A DNA stretch of 64,000 nt from Labyrinthula sp. Ha (Eukaryota; Sar; Bigyra; Labyrinthulida; Labyrinthulaceae): positions 124,001 through 188,000 of the forward strand of contig JAALGZ010000011.1 in assembly GCA_015227615.1 (NCBI GenBank), in the 5' to 3' direction. The translations under genes were made by a program, and so were the position numbers. The notes beneath the pieces are model-generated. The model did not search any database and had not been told where the DNA came from. It was given only the letters and a program-made list of their open reading frames with translations. Below are positions 45,637 to 56,400 of the stretch, piece by piece (the first letter of the stretch is position 1; every line of letters begins with the position of its first letter).

Positions 45637-47239
45637 AGTTTTTCTTTCTTTTTTTCTAAACAGCCCGGTTTTTATATTCGACCTAAAAAATCTATATTTA
45701 GATATTTAAAAAAATTATATTGGATTATTTTATACAGTTTGAAAAGAATAAATTGAAATAATTATATTAGAATAAAAAAGAATTATTTGTTTTATTAAAT
45801 TAATAATATTTTAATAGTTTAATAGAATAACACATAATTAAATAAAGTATTATTAGTTTTCTTAAAGAGAAGACAAGAAATGTATTGAACAACAAATAGA
45901 ATCAAGTAAAAAATGAGCAAGGAGAAGAGCTTTCTTTGTACACCGTGTAAAAGACAAAAGGAAACGCACTTATCGGCACCTGTCTCCAATATAAAACTAA
46001 TTATCAAAGCTTCGGTAATTCCAAATATCTTTGTGCACTAGTATGAATACTATACAATTTTGCATTATTAGTTTATCTTAATATTTACAAAATCCAAGCT
46101 CTGAAAGTCAGGAAGACATAGAGTTGAAATATCCTTCAGATAGAAGCCCACTTGTGCCTTGAATTTTAGTTGGTATCTTGCAAAGGTAAATTTTCATATA
46201 TCTGAACTATATTTCACCCGCATCTGTATTTGAAAGCAACAGGTTGTACTTTGTTTTTGTTTAATCGATACTAAAGTTGAAATAGTACCCAATTAGTCCT
46301 CACAGCTTTCATAGTAGCGTATGTAACATAGAGTAGAAGCTACTCAATTACTGTTGCTGTTTTAGACATGGATCTATATGCAAAGCTTTAGAGAGGATTA
46401 TAGACTCAGAACCCAAGATTGATATATACCACTTTGTCATTCCGATAAGATCAAAACTAGAAACAATAAAACCCTATATTTAGCATATAGTAGAAAGAAA
46501 ATTTTTATGTCTTTAATTGGGTTGCTTCATGTTATTGAGTTTTTCTTTGAACACATTGCTTCATTTTTTCAACATATGCTCCTTCGAGATTATGAACTAT
46601 TGAACAAATTATGTTAAGTCTCAGTTCAAAAACTATTTAACAAGGAAAGCACCTAGTCAATGGAATTTAGTTGCATCATTATGGATGCTACACCAATGTT
46701 GTTGCCACTTCACAGAATAGTTAAAGAAAATCTAATGAAGCGTTGGCTATCATACATATGTTAAGGCCTAAATGTTAGTCGGTAAAATAAATGTTAAATG
46801 AAATAAGGTTAAATGTATTGTTGTTTGCAGTTCTTGATTGATTATCCATTAAAATATTTAATAATGGTTAAATAACTAGTAGTAAATTATTGAATAGCTT
46901 AACCTGATATTAAAAACAGAATTACATCTAGAAAGACACAGATAATAAAGTGAATATTTACCTAACTCAATAATTCTTTAGTCACACTAGGGCTTTTTGG
47001 ATAGACTTCAACTTTACATGAGAAATTTATGAACTATATATTCATGTATTAATATTATGTTTCCACATGTGTCCATTAATATGATTAGCATGCTAGCAAT
47101 AAAGATGTTATTTTGGTCCAAGGATTTCAAAACTTGTTTTGTTTTGGATACATTTTGTTTATTAATAGAGTTTAGAGTGGAAAAACTAGGAGTAACAGAA
47201 CATCAAATAATAAAATGGTCAATCCTATCATGTGGTGAT
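45637..47239. other. non-coding stretch of copy A up to the Ty3 insertion
   Basis: Includes the upstream region of the 218-aa gene (a minus-strand CCAAT at about 45719-45723) and the 441-bp perfectly conserved block listed separately. No protein gene is supported: the 62-codon minus frame at 45819-46007 is identical in copy B only because the DNA is identical there. Confidence 0.5.
45820..46260. repeat. 441-bp block identical to copy B (61657-62097)
   Basis: No difference was found by eye over 441 bp, whereas neighbouring parts of the duplication differ by 2-5%. It lies upstream of the 218-aa gene. Either a recent gene-conversion tract or a constrained element (distal promoter or non-coding RNA) would explain it. 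Confidence 0.8.
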
Positions 47240-47244
47240 GATGT

Positions 47245-47507
47245 TGTTATGTATTTAGTTGTTTGCGTAGTTAGTTGGTTTCAGATGGTTGTCGTTCCCG
47301 AAGAAGTAAGGTAGCCCAGGTACCCAGTACTCTGAAGGCTGGTATCCAGAGAGGTATGATAAGGGAAGGTAACAAGGACATAAAAAAGTAAAACAAAAAT
47401 AAAAAGAGAAAAAGAAAAAGCAAAATAAAGTTAGTTTGTTTCAACTCGGAATATCTTTGTTAAGAATTAAGATTTTCATAACCGAGTTTAAATCTACCAA
47501 CACAACA
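47245..47507 (+). repeat. 5' LTR of the Ty3-type element
   Basis: 263 bp, TGTTATG...CAACA, matching the 3' LTR except for about two bases. Confidence 0.92.
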
Positions 47508-47518
47508 TCTTAATTTTT

Positions 47519-48396
47519 ATGGTAGGTACGAGGCAAACTTCGAGAAAGCAAAAAGAAATAGCAGGCATACAGAATATGGAACAAGAAGACTTACTTATGC
47601 AGATAAGGCTCCTACAGGAGAAGCTTAAAGAACTAGAGTTACGACAAAAAGAAACAGCAATACCACATCCGATGTTATCCCCAGTAACAGCACCAACAAA
47701 TAACACACCAAGTCTTGACGACTGCCCTAAGGCTCCCTTTCCTAAGGTTGCTGAAAAGGACTTCTTAAACAGTGACGTTTTGGGAAGAATGGTATACCTT
47801 ATGCGTGAGGCTCAGAGATTAGCTAAGAAATATAATTCAGAACAGATATTCGTGGAACTAAAAAAGGTGGTTCCGTGGTCCATCTTGAGGGCGCTGGATC
47901 CCTGGAATGAGCTAAATTTTGAACAGTTCTTATCTGCTATTGACAAAAGATATAATTCTCTTGAGGAACTTAACCTAGCAAAGTGCCAGATAGCTTCTTT
48001 TAAGTTGGATCCAGGTCTGTCCAGGACTGAAAATATATGTAAGTTTGTTGCAGTAGTTGAAGCGTTCAACCTAAAATGTAACGACGGCGGAGAAAAATGG
48101 CAAGGAAAACTCTGGTCCAGGGATAGAATCTTTGAGCACATAAAACTCAACCTAGGTTTGGAGCGAGGCTTCGTAGGAAAATTAATTGACGTTTGGAAAG
48201 CAAAAGCGGCGATAAGTAATCCAGAAACTTGGGGCTTGGAGAAAATAAGAAGTTTTTCCAGTGAGGCTGAAGAAAGCTATAAGTTTTTACATGATTCTCA
48301 GCAGAAGAAGGTTTTGTTGACACAGAATGTAGCTCCAATGCAAAGTAACCCAGCAATTTCTTGTAGTGGACCTCCTAGGTGCTTTAAATGTGATGG
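47519..48396 (+). CDS. Gag region of the Ty3-type element (fossil, interrupted)
   Basis: The frame opens 11 bp after the 5' LTR with a coiled-coil-like N-terminus (MEQEDLLMQIRLLQEKLKEL) followed by a capsid-like helical region, as in Ty3/gypsy Gag proteins. The copia element lies within the Gag-Pol coding region. Confidence 0.75.
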
Positions 48397-48842
48397 TGTT
48401 TAACGGAAAGCTCTTTTTTGTCTTAATTAACAATTAAAAACTAAAAACTATATCGAACTAATCACGGCTGAAGTGACGCCTCCGTCAGATCCTTTCACAG
48501 CTGGGAACCTACCAGACGGAGTAACCAGTTTCACAAACCCTAACTGTAAACACAGGAAATCACAGAAGTTATTCTGCTACCTGTTACAACTCAGACTCTC
48601 AAGAACTTAACTTCCTACACAAACTGGCTGGGAAGAAGTTCTACCGAGGAGTTAAAGCCAACATGGCGACCGGGCACAGGGAAACTCTTTCTAAACAATT
48701 TCAACGTCAACTTCTCACCGGGAAGAAGTTCTGAACAAGAAGTAACAAAACGTCCAAATGAACCAACCGGGACGTTACCCAAAATATGCACAAAATGAAA
48801 ATCTATCTTTTCTGAAATTAACGAAGTTGTTAATTTCCAACA
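48397..48842 (-). repeat. 3' LTR of the copia-type element
   Basis: 446 bp, the left copy on the plus strand, identical by eye to 53041-53486. The pol frame ends just inside it. Confidence 0.93.
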
Positions 48843-51800
48843 CTCCCCCGTGGATGAAGAAGTTTATTCCTCATAGGGACGAAGTCTCCACTTACTTTTG
48901 TCATAATATCTGACAAGTTTAACTTCGAAGCCACATACTCAAGTTCCAACAATCCTTCTTGAGTCCACTGTTGAAGTGCATAGTACTTTGTTGCCATGTG
49001 CTTGTTCATGTCACTTGGTGCTGCGCGATCAATTACATTAAGAACCGCTTGATTGTCAACGTAAACATTAATCGGCCAAGTCTTCATTCCAAAGAAATCC
49101 TCAAGCAATCTTGCAACAAACATGACTTCTTTCGCACCTGCGTAAAGTGACAAGTACTCACTTTGTGCTGTAGAAGTACAAACCATCTTAATTTTCTTTG
49201 ATTTCCAATGAATCAACCCACCATTAAGAAAGATTAAAAAACCTCCAGTACTTCTAAATTTCTCGAGTTTGTCGTCTGCAAAACTAGCATCACAGAAAAG
49301 CTCTAGCTTTGAACTACCTGAAAAACGCTTCATGACCAAGCCCAAGTCACTTGTACCACAAAGGTACGCAAGAATTGACTTTGCTCTTCTGTACACTTCC
49401 TTTGTACCATCATGAAGTCTTCTAGCAATTCGATTAACAGCGTAACTGATGTCTGGTCTTGACATTGTACTCAGATAATTGAGCTCACCAAACAACTTTT
49501 GAAGAGGTTTGATGTCATCTAAAGCAACTGATTTCTCATCCCACTTTAGATTCTCAATCATCGGTTTACTTGGAAACTTAGTGATTCTGTACCTTGTACC
49601 CATGTCATGGATTTTTTCATCCTGATGAATCGCAACGCCTGACTTTCCTCGCATTAATTGAAGTCCAACAAACTTGTTTACTTCACTAGTGCATTTCACT
49701 TTGAATTTCTCCAACAAGAAAACTTCACAAAGCGCCATCAAACGCAAATCCTTTGATCCAATCAAAAAATCATCAACGTAGAGTACTAACCACAAAGAAG
49801 CACCATCCTTCTCACAAGAAAACAAAGAAGGACATCTCGCAGATGGTTTCAAACCAAAATGTTTAACAACATCAACAAATTTCCAGTACCAAACTTGTCC
49901 AGCAATGGCTAAGCCATACAAGCTAGCCCAACATTCATAGACCATGTCATTAGCTTTAGTTTTTCTAGGGTGACCATTGGGAAGTAGCAAGTAAACTGGT
50001 TCATCCATTCTACCATTCAAGTAAGCACTTGGACAATCACCTTGCTTAACGTACCACCCAAAACCTTTTGCCAAACAAATGAACAAGCGAAGCTCTAGCG
50101 CACCAGCTGCTGGGCTGTAACAATTTTCTGGTCGATCAAACTGAAGATCACCTCTAGCTGCTAACCTAACTTTGCGCTTCACAGCTCCAGAAATATTGTC
50201 AATCTTTTCTGTAAGAACTTCTCTAAAAGGAATGCATCTCATTTCTTTTCTTCTTGGTACAATTTTCAGCTCACCCTGCTTCTCAAGTTTTGAAATCTCA
50301 TCTAAGTAGGACTTTTCCCACTCATCATTAGATGCTAAAGCTTCTTTGTACGACTTGAAACCCTTCTTCAAATTTCCTTGGAGCTTAGCTTGAGCAATGA
50401 CAGATGGGATCGCAAGCAGTGCCTGTGATGATCCAGGTTGGTTTCCTGGTCTAAGTGAAGTCAGCGTTTCTTTAAAACGCTCTGGAACTCTAACACTTGA
50501 ACGAAGTCGACTTGCAATTGGTGAGTCAGAAGTTTCACTTCCTTCATCGTTTTCTTCAACAGGCTCTGAGAAAACATCCTCAGACTCTTCTGACAGTGGC
50601 GTGTCGTAAAGTTCTGCTGTCTCACGTTCAACTTCGTGCTCCGGGTTACTGACCACAGGAGCTTGTGGTCTGTTTAGTGACTGTTGAACACTAAACTCAC
50701 TTACATCGTCATCAAAAGTTTCGGCCTCTTCCAAAGTTCTTCTTGGGGCAAAGAATTCACTTAAAGACTCTTCCTGCTCCCCCGTTGCACCAAGCAACGT
50801 ACTCTTGGAATCCAAAAACTTTTGTTCATCACAGAAGAAACTTCTTGTAGCAAAAATTCTTCCGCTTGTAACATCTCTGACAATGTACCCATCGAAATTT
50901 TCACCGTAGCCTAGGAACATTACCTTTGTTGCAGTGTCAACTAACTTACGCCTGTTTTCGCGATGTACGTGAGCAAAACCAACGACTCCAAAGATTCTAA
51001 GCTTTTCCAAAGGCGGTTTGACGCCGTGCAAAAGCTCCCAAGGAGAAATGTCCTCTCGCGAAAGTTTCGTAAAATTGTAAGCATGGGTTGCACATTTCAT
51101 TGCAAATGACCAAAAACCTCTACTAAGACCTGCCTGTTTAATCAAACTTCTTGTGTTTTCCAACAGAATACGATTAGAGTTCTCTGCACGACCATTCTGT
51201 TCATGTTCGTACGCAACTGTTACCTGGTGTTTGATTCCTTTTTTACTCAAAAAACCATCAAGACCTTCATTGCAAAACTCCGTTCCATTGTCTGTTCTTA
51301 AAATTTGAACCTGGCCTGGAAACACTCTGTCTAATTGACTCAAGTGAGCAACCATCAGCGCAACTACTTCACTTTTCTTACCAAAAAGGAAACTCCACTG
51401 AAATTGCGACCTAGCATCAGTGACAACTAAAGCTCTACTCTTGCGATCAATCGACATGTCGTAAGGTCCAACTGTGTCTGCAACTAAAAGTTCCAGCAAT
51501 TTCCTCTCTGTGGGAAACTTGCTAACTTTGGGAATCCTTACACGATGTAATTTCCCCTTCATGCATCCAACACAAGTAGATCTGGAGCCAAGCTTCGCAT
51601 CCTTCTTGACAAGACTAGAGACACTTCTAACCAATCGATCCTCACTGCAGTGGTTTAGTCGGTTGTGCCAAACTTCAAGCGAAACCATTGCTTTTTCCTT
51701 TGGCAAAAAATGCACTCTGAACAGTCCATCTGCACATCGTTTAGCTTTGTAAACAACCTTACCCTTGGACATGATCGTTGCAACATCCTTTGAAAACGAC

Positions 51801-52261
51801 ACATCAACACCTTTTGCTGTCAAAGCAGCAACAGAAAGCAACCTAGGTGCTCCTGGCCAATAAAGTGCTCCAGAAAGAGAGACTGGTTTTCCATTTTCTA
51901 ACGTAAGTTTAACATCACCAGCTTTGTCCGTGCAAATCTCGCCGCTAGCAGTAGAAATCTGCCGCTCAGGAATTCTAACCTTGTTTGAGAAAAGTTCACC
52001 CTCACCACACACATGTTGTGTAGCGCCAGAATCCAAAATGAAACTAATGCGCTTCTCATTCAGCTTCGCTGCACACATCCAAGCTTCTTCTCTTTGATTC
52101 TTTCTAGGTTTTTCTCCAGATTCTTTTCCTTTCTTCGAATTCTTTTCCGGACACTCAGAGCGGTAATGCCCTTTCTTCCCACATCCAAAACATCTTGCAG
52201 AAGACTTCTTCTTCTTTTTTCGTTTCTTTTTAGATGTGGTCTCGCCAGTTTTCATTGCCAT
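48830..52261 (-). CDS. Pol polyprotein of the copia-type element
   Basis: A 1143-codon frame. In order: basic lead, CCHC zinc knuckle (CFGCGKKGHYRSEC), aspartic protease (ILDSGATQHVCG), integrase (DNGTEFCNEG, then HEQNGRAENSNR), reverse transcriptase with the copia-type LYVDDFLIGSK, and RNase H (LFCDASFADD, then VDNQAVLNV). Integrase before reverse transcriptase is the Ty1/copia arrangement. The separation from the upstream gag frame is compatible with recoding known in the superfamily. It is annotated as a recent mobile-element gene, not a host gene. Confidence 0.9.
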   Translation of the reverse strand: MAMKTGETTSKKKRKKKKKSSARCFGCGKKGHYRSECPEKNSKKGKESGEKPRKNQREEAWMCAAKLNEKRISFILDSGATQHVCGEGELFSNKVRIPERQISTASGEICTDKAGDVKLTLENGKPVSLSGALYWPGAPRLLSVAALTAKGVDVSFSKDVATIMSKGKVVYKAKRCADGLFRVHFLPKEKAMVSLEVWHNRLNHCSEDRLVRSVSSLVKKDAKLGSRSTCVGCMKGKLHRVRIPKVSKFPTERKLLELLVADTVGPYDMSIDRKSRALVVTDARSQFQWSFLFGKKSEVVALMVAHLSQLDRVFPGQVQILRTDNGTEFCNEGLDGFLSKKGIKHQVTVAYEHEQNGRAENSNRILLENTRSLIKQAGLSRGFWSFAMKCATHAYNFTKLSREDISPWELLHGVKPPLEKLRIFGVVGFAHVHRENRRKLVDTATKVMFLGYGENFDGYIVRDVTSGRIFATRSFFCDEQKFLDSKSTLLGATGEQEESLSEFFAPRRTLEEAETFDDDVSEFSVQQSLNRPQAPVVSNPEHEVERETAELYDTPLSEESEDVFSEPVEENDEGSETSDSPIASRLRSSVRVPERFKETLTSLRPGNQPGSSQALLAIPSVIAQAKLQGNLKKGFKSYKEALASNDEWEKSYLDEISKLEKQGELKIVPRRKEMRCIPFREVLTEKIDNISGAVKRKVRLAARGDLQFDRPENCYSPAAGALELRLFICLAKGFGWYVKQGDCPSAYLNGRMDEPVYLLLPNGHPRKTKANDMVYECWASLYGLAIAGQVWYWKFVDVVKHFGLKPSARCPSLFSCEKDGASLWLVLYVDDFLIGSKDLRLMALCEVFLLEKFKVKCTSEVNKFVGLQLMRGKSGVAIHQDEKIHDMGTRYRITKFPSKPMIENLKWDEKSVALDDIKPLQKLFGELNYLSTMSRPDISYAVNRIARRLHDGTKEVYRRAKSILAYLCGTSDLGLVMKRFSGSSKLELFCDASFADDKLEKFRSTGGFLIFLNGGLIHWKSKKIKMVCTSTAQSEYLSLYAGAKEVMFVARLLEDFFGMKTWPINVYVDNQAVLNVIDRAAPSDMNKHMATKYYALQQWTQEGLLELEYVASKLNLSDIMTKVSGDFVPMRNKLLHPRGSVGN

Positions 52262-52267
52262 CTCTCT

Positions 52268-52873
52268 TTAACTAACTTGGCTGTTTTTACCAGGATGGTA
52301 AAGTCCACTGTCCATGAGGTAATCCAAAACAGCATCAAAAGTTGTTTCCCAAATTGACCTCGCATCAGGTGAAGACTCTGCTACTTTCTTCAGAGAATGA
52401 GTAACCATGGACAAACTCTTTGGCAATCTTTCTAAGAAATTAAGGGAAAGATCCTGCCAACTAATCACACCATTCATTGAGTCCAACTGCGCAACCAACG
52501 CTTGGAAACGGGTCATAAACCTAAAGTAGTCCCTCTCAAAAGTGATCTGAGCTAACTCCTGTCTGAGTTTTCTTTTCTGATTCGCAACAGAACCCACAAA
52601 CATCCTTTTAATCGTTCTGAACATCTCGTAGGCACTAGAGTAATGCCTAACCGCAACAACAAGCTCCATTTCTAGACTTCCAAGTAAATCTCTTCTGCAA
52701 CGAGCCTTTACTAAATCTACTGAAACACCTGCATCTTGAACTTCAATCTGGGTGCCTTCGCTAACATGTTCCCAGAAACCCAGAGTCTCAAAATGCGCTT
52801 GTAACTGCGCAATCCAGTCGTAGATGTCTCCATTCAAACCAAGTTTCCGAAGTTTAGGTGCACGATCCATCAA
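52268..52873 (-). CDS. Gag protein of the copia-type element
   Basis: A 201-codon frame directly before pol. It has the UBN2-like Gag pattern: WIAQLQAHFETLGFWEHV near the start, then a helical region with DLLGSLEMELVVAVRHYSSA and MTRFQALVAQLDSMNGVIS. Its 3' end is 6 bp from the pol frame. Confidence 0.82.
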   Translation of the reverse strand: MMDRAPKLRKLGLNGDIYDWIAQLQAHFETLGFWEHVSEGTQIEVQDAGVSVDLVKARCRRDLLGSLEMELVVAVRHYSSAYEMFRTIKRMFVGSVANQKRKLRQELAQITFERDYFRFMTRFQALVAQLDSMNGVISWQDLSLNFLERLPKSLSMVTHSLKKVAESSPDARSIWETTFDAVLDYLMDSGLYHPGKNSQVS

Positions 52874-53029
52874 GCTTCAATCCAAAACTTGATCCGGCCG
52901 TCTGAACCTTCAAACAGAGTAAAAAAATCCCAGGAGACTCGCACTCCTATAGTTTTTCTTTAACTAGGGATGTGAGTTTTTACTCCTAGGGCAGAACTTA
53001 CTCACAAGTATTGGTGTATCCGCTTTTTA

Positions 53030-53040
53030 GGCTCTTAACC
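53030..53040 (-). other. primer-binding site of the copia-type element (half-tRNA type)
   Basis: The first bases inside the 5' LTR read GGTTAAGAGCC on the minus strand. The complement GGCUCUUAACC has the form of a tRNA anticodon arm: GG stem, loop CUCUUAA with U33 and anticodon CUU, CC stem. That fits priming by a cleaved tRNA-Lys(CUU) half, as Drosophila copia does with initiator tRNA-Met. The host tRNA sequence is not in the window. Confidence 0.5.
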
Positions 53041-53486
53041 TGTTTAACGGAAAGCTCTTTTTTGTCTTAATTAACAATTAAAAACTAAAAACTATATCGA
53101 ACTAATCACGGCTGAAGTGACGCCTCCGTCAGATCCTTTCACAGCTGGGAACCTACCAGACGGAGTAACCAGTTTCACAAACCCTAACTGTAAACACAGG
53201 AAATCACAGAAGTTATTCTGCTACCTGTTACAACTCAGACTCTCAAGAACTTAACTTCCTACACAAACTGGCTGGGAAGAAGTTCTACCGAGGAGTTAAA
53301 GCCAACATGGCGACCGGGCACAGGGAAACTCTTTCTAAACAATTTCAACGTCAACTTCTCACCGGGAAGAAGTTCTGAACAAGAAGTAACAAAACGTCCA
53401 AATGAACCAACCGGGACGTTACCCAAAATATGCACAAAATGAAAATCTATCTTTTCTGAAATTAACGAAGTTGTTAATTTCCAACA
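53041..53486 (-). repeat. 5' LTR of the copia-type element
   Basis: 446 bp, identical by eye to 48397-48842; followed on the plus strand by the GATGG target duplication. Confidence 0.93.
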
Positions 53487-53495
53487 GATGGAAAG

Positions 53496-56400
53496 ATGTA
53501 CAAAAATGCTGATAATAGATGGGTTTGTAATTGCAACGTGATGCCTGCCTGTGAAACTTGTTTCGGTCCTCACATGACGAAATATCATGATCAGGTTTTT
53601 GCTTCCATTATGCGTTCTCAAAGACGTTTGGGTTTAAGACTGCGTGGTAATGCGCCATCAACAGAACAGAATATTCCGAGGAACACTCAAGGGACAAAAG
53701 AGAACAAACTTGTCGGGTTGACTGTTAGCACGAAGGAACAAGTTCTGAGAGGATTTCAAGTGAAGATTTCGAATTTATTAGTTACAGGAATAATTGACAC
53801 TGGTGCTGAAGTCTGCGTCATTTCTCTGGAACTGTTTAGGTTGCTCCCAGAAGGTTGGAAAATACGTCAAGATGAAGGCTGCAAAATTAAGGGAGTAGAT
53901 AGTAGTAATCTGGATATATTGGGAGGTGTACCAATAATTTTGGAAATTGGAAACTTGGTTTTCTGGACAAGAGCAGTTATCGTTGAGCATTCTCCAGCAC
54001 CTTTGATAATGGGAATGGATATTTTAGGTGGAGCAGTTGTGGATAATAAAAACAACAAAGTAGTTTTTGGTTCGGAAGTTATTGATATCTTTGGGATACA
54101 GCTGAATGAAGTTACATCAATAAAGAATAATGAAAAAGTGGTGTATTTCCTGAGTTCCGATTCAAACTTGACTCCGGGTTTAGTAGAAAAAACGAAGAAA
54201 AACGAGAAAATTTTAAAAACTTTGGAGGAAGAAGTAAATGCTATCTATAAAATCAAGTTAAAGGATGCAACGACTAAAGAAGAAGAAGAAAGGTACAAAC
54301 AAGAAAAAGAAAATATGTTACAGATACTTGGCAACCATGAACTATTATTTTCTGAAGCATTCCAAGCTGGAAAATTAAAAGTCGATAAGGTGGAATTTCA
54401 ATTTAAAGAAGGAAAAGATATATCAACTCCTAGAGTTATGCCACTTAGGCCTCTGGCTCACTCGGAAATAGAAGTAGTCAATAACTGGATTAAAGAAGCC
54501 CTGCAGAAAAATATTATTGAGCCAAGTGCTTCAACTTGGAGAGCAACAATATTTCCTGTAAAGAAACCCGATACTGTGGATAGTTCCGGCAAGGTCAAGA
54601 AGAATTGGAGAATTGTTACACCGTTCCTGGAGCTGAACAAGTTATTAGACCAAGGGGCAAACCCGTTGCCGAGGGATGAAGATATACGTCTAGCGGTGCA
54701 CCAAGCTGAATACTTTTCTACTTTGGATCTTCGTGAAAGTTTTTTTCAAATACCGCTCAAGGAATCCAGTAGACCGTATACGGCTTTTGCTGCAAGTTCT
54801 GGTCATCTTTACCAATATACAGCACTCCCGATGGGTTGCTGTATATCTACCTCTATTCTGCAAGGAGTTTTAACAAATATTTTGAAGGATAAGTATATGA
54901 CTTCGGTCATAGTTTATGCTGATGATATCCTTATTTACACTTCTGGTACTTTACAAACGCATTTAAAAGAAGTAAATGAAACTTTAGATCTACTAACCGA
55001 GGCGAATGCAAAAGTTAAATTGAGTAAAGTAAAAATAGGAGCAAGAGAAGTAAAGTTTCTAGGAAGAATCGTTAGTAAAAAGGGGTGGAAAATAGGGCAA
55101 GACTACCTGGAGAAGATAAAGAAGCTGGAGAAGCCTACAGATAAGAAATCTTTAAGAAGTTTTATTGGAGTTTTAAATTGGCAGCGTCGATATATTTCGC
55201 ATTTCTCGAACAAGATAAAGCCACTTACTGATTTACTAAAGGAAGATAAAAAAGTGAAAGAAGATTGGAACAAACAAGCAGACGAAGCGTTTGAAAATAT
55301 GAAGTTAGCTATGATACAGGCCCCAGTTTTACAACATCCAAACTTTAAGCATCCATTTATTGTTTATTCTGATGCTTCTAAGTTTGGAGTAGGGGGGGTA
55401 CTAGTTCAAGAATATGACAAGAAACCCCATGTTATATCCTATTTTAGCAGGAAGTTTCGGCCTGAAGAGTTAGGCAAAGGGATACCGGAAAAAGAGATGA
55501 TAGGTCTCGTGGAAAGCTTAGAAGACTTCAGAATATACATTTTCGCGAAGGACGTGGAGGTTAGAGTGGATCAAGCAAGCCTTAAGTGGCTAGCGGAGGT
55601 GCAGCATCCACATAGATTTTCGAATTATGCTATGCGTTTAGCTCCATACCAGATCAACGTGAAGGTAATACCAGGAGAGAAGAATAAAGCCGACTTTTTC
55701 AGCAGATATTTATTATTCATTAGAAGAAGTGTACAAAGCAACTTGACAAAGGCTGACTTTTACAAGCACTACCTATCAAACAGGGAGTTGGATTCTTTCG
55801 TTTTTGATCGTAGCGTTTACAATACGGAAGACTTTACTATGGATAAGGATACCCTTTATTATCGGAATAGGGTTCTCATCCCAAGAAGTAATGTAGTATC
55901 ACTTTTAAAGAGAATACATACAGAAGATATTAGAACAAGTCACCTCGGAATAGTGAGGACTGCAGAGTTGGTAAGGAAGCTGTATTATTGGCCCGGATGG
56001 CAAAAAGATGTTAGTGACTTCGTCAAAGGGTGCAATATTTGTAAGAAGTCGAAATCCTTTTCCAGACCCGCAGAAAAAGCAGGAAGAATAGGAGAAACTA
56101 CAGCGCCAAACGAAGTTGTTTCGATTGACATATATGGTTCAGGAAGTTTGAGACAGTTAAGAGGTTTTAATGCAGTCTTGTCTGTGGTTTGTCACCACAC
56201 TAGATTTACGATGTTCTTCCCGATCAAGAGTAAATATGCAAGTGAAATAGTTAACGTTCTGGAGAAAGAGTGGTGCCTGCGTTACGGTTATCCTAAAGAA
56301 GTTCATGCAGATAATGAATTCCGTGCTGAAGTAATAGAAGACTGGATGAAACGTTATGAAGTAGAGCAGTCTTTTTCGGGGATATACGCACCATGGCAGA

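Larger units (their letters stand above)
48397..53486 (-). mobile_element. Ty1/copia-type LTR retrotransposon nested in the Ty3 element
   Basis: Two 446-bp LTRs (TGTT...AACA), identical by eye, and a 5-bp target duplication GATGG at 48392-48396 and 53487-53491. The element is read on the minus strand, opposite to its host. Pol order protease, integrase, reverse transcriptase, RNase H is diagnostic of Ty1/copia. A G-rich tract (48843-48849) abuts the 3' LTR and a half-tRNA-type primer site abuts the 5' LTR. Identical LTRs point to a very recent insertion. It looks whole, with separate gag and pol frames. Confidence 0.94.

Noticed and set aside
45819-46007. 62-codon minus frame, identical in both duplicates
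   Set aside because: Its conservation follows from the 441-bp identical DNA block; length is within chance and no family is recognised.
47519-47535. TGGTAGGTACG-like stretch as primer site of the Ty3-type element
   Set aside because: It lies 12 bp inside the element, overlaps the Gag start, and no matching tRNA is available for comparison.
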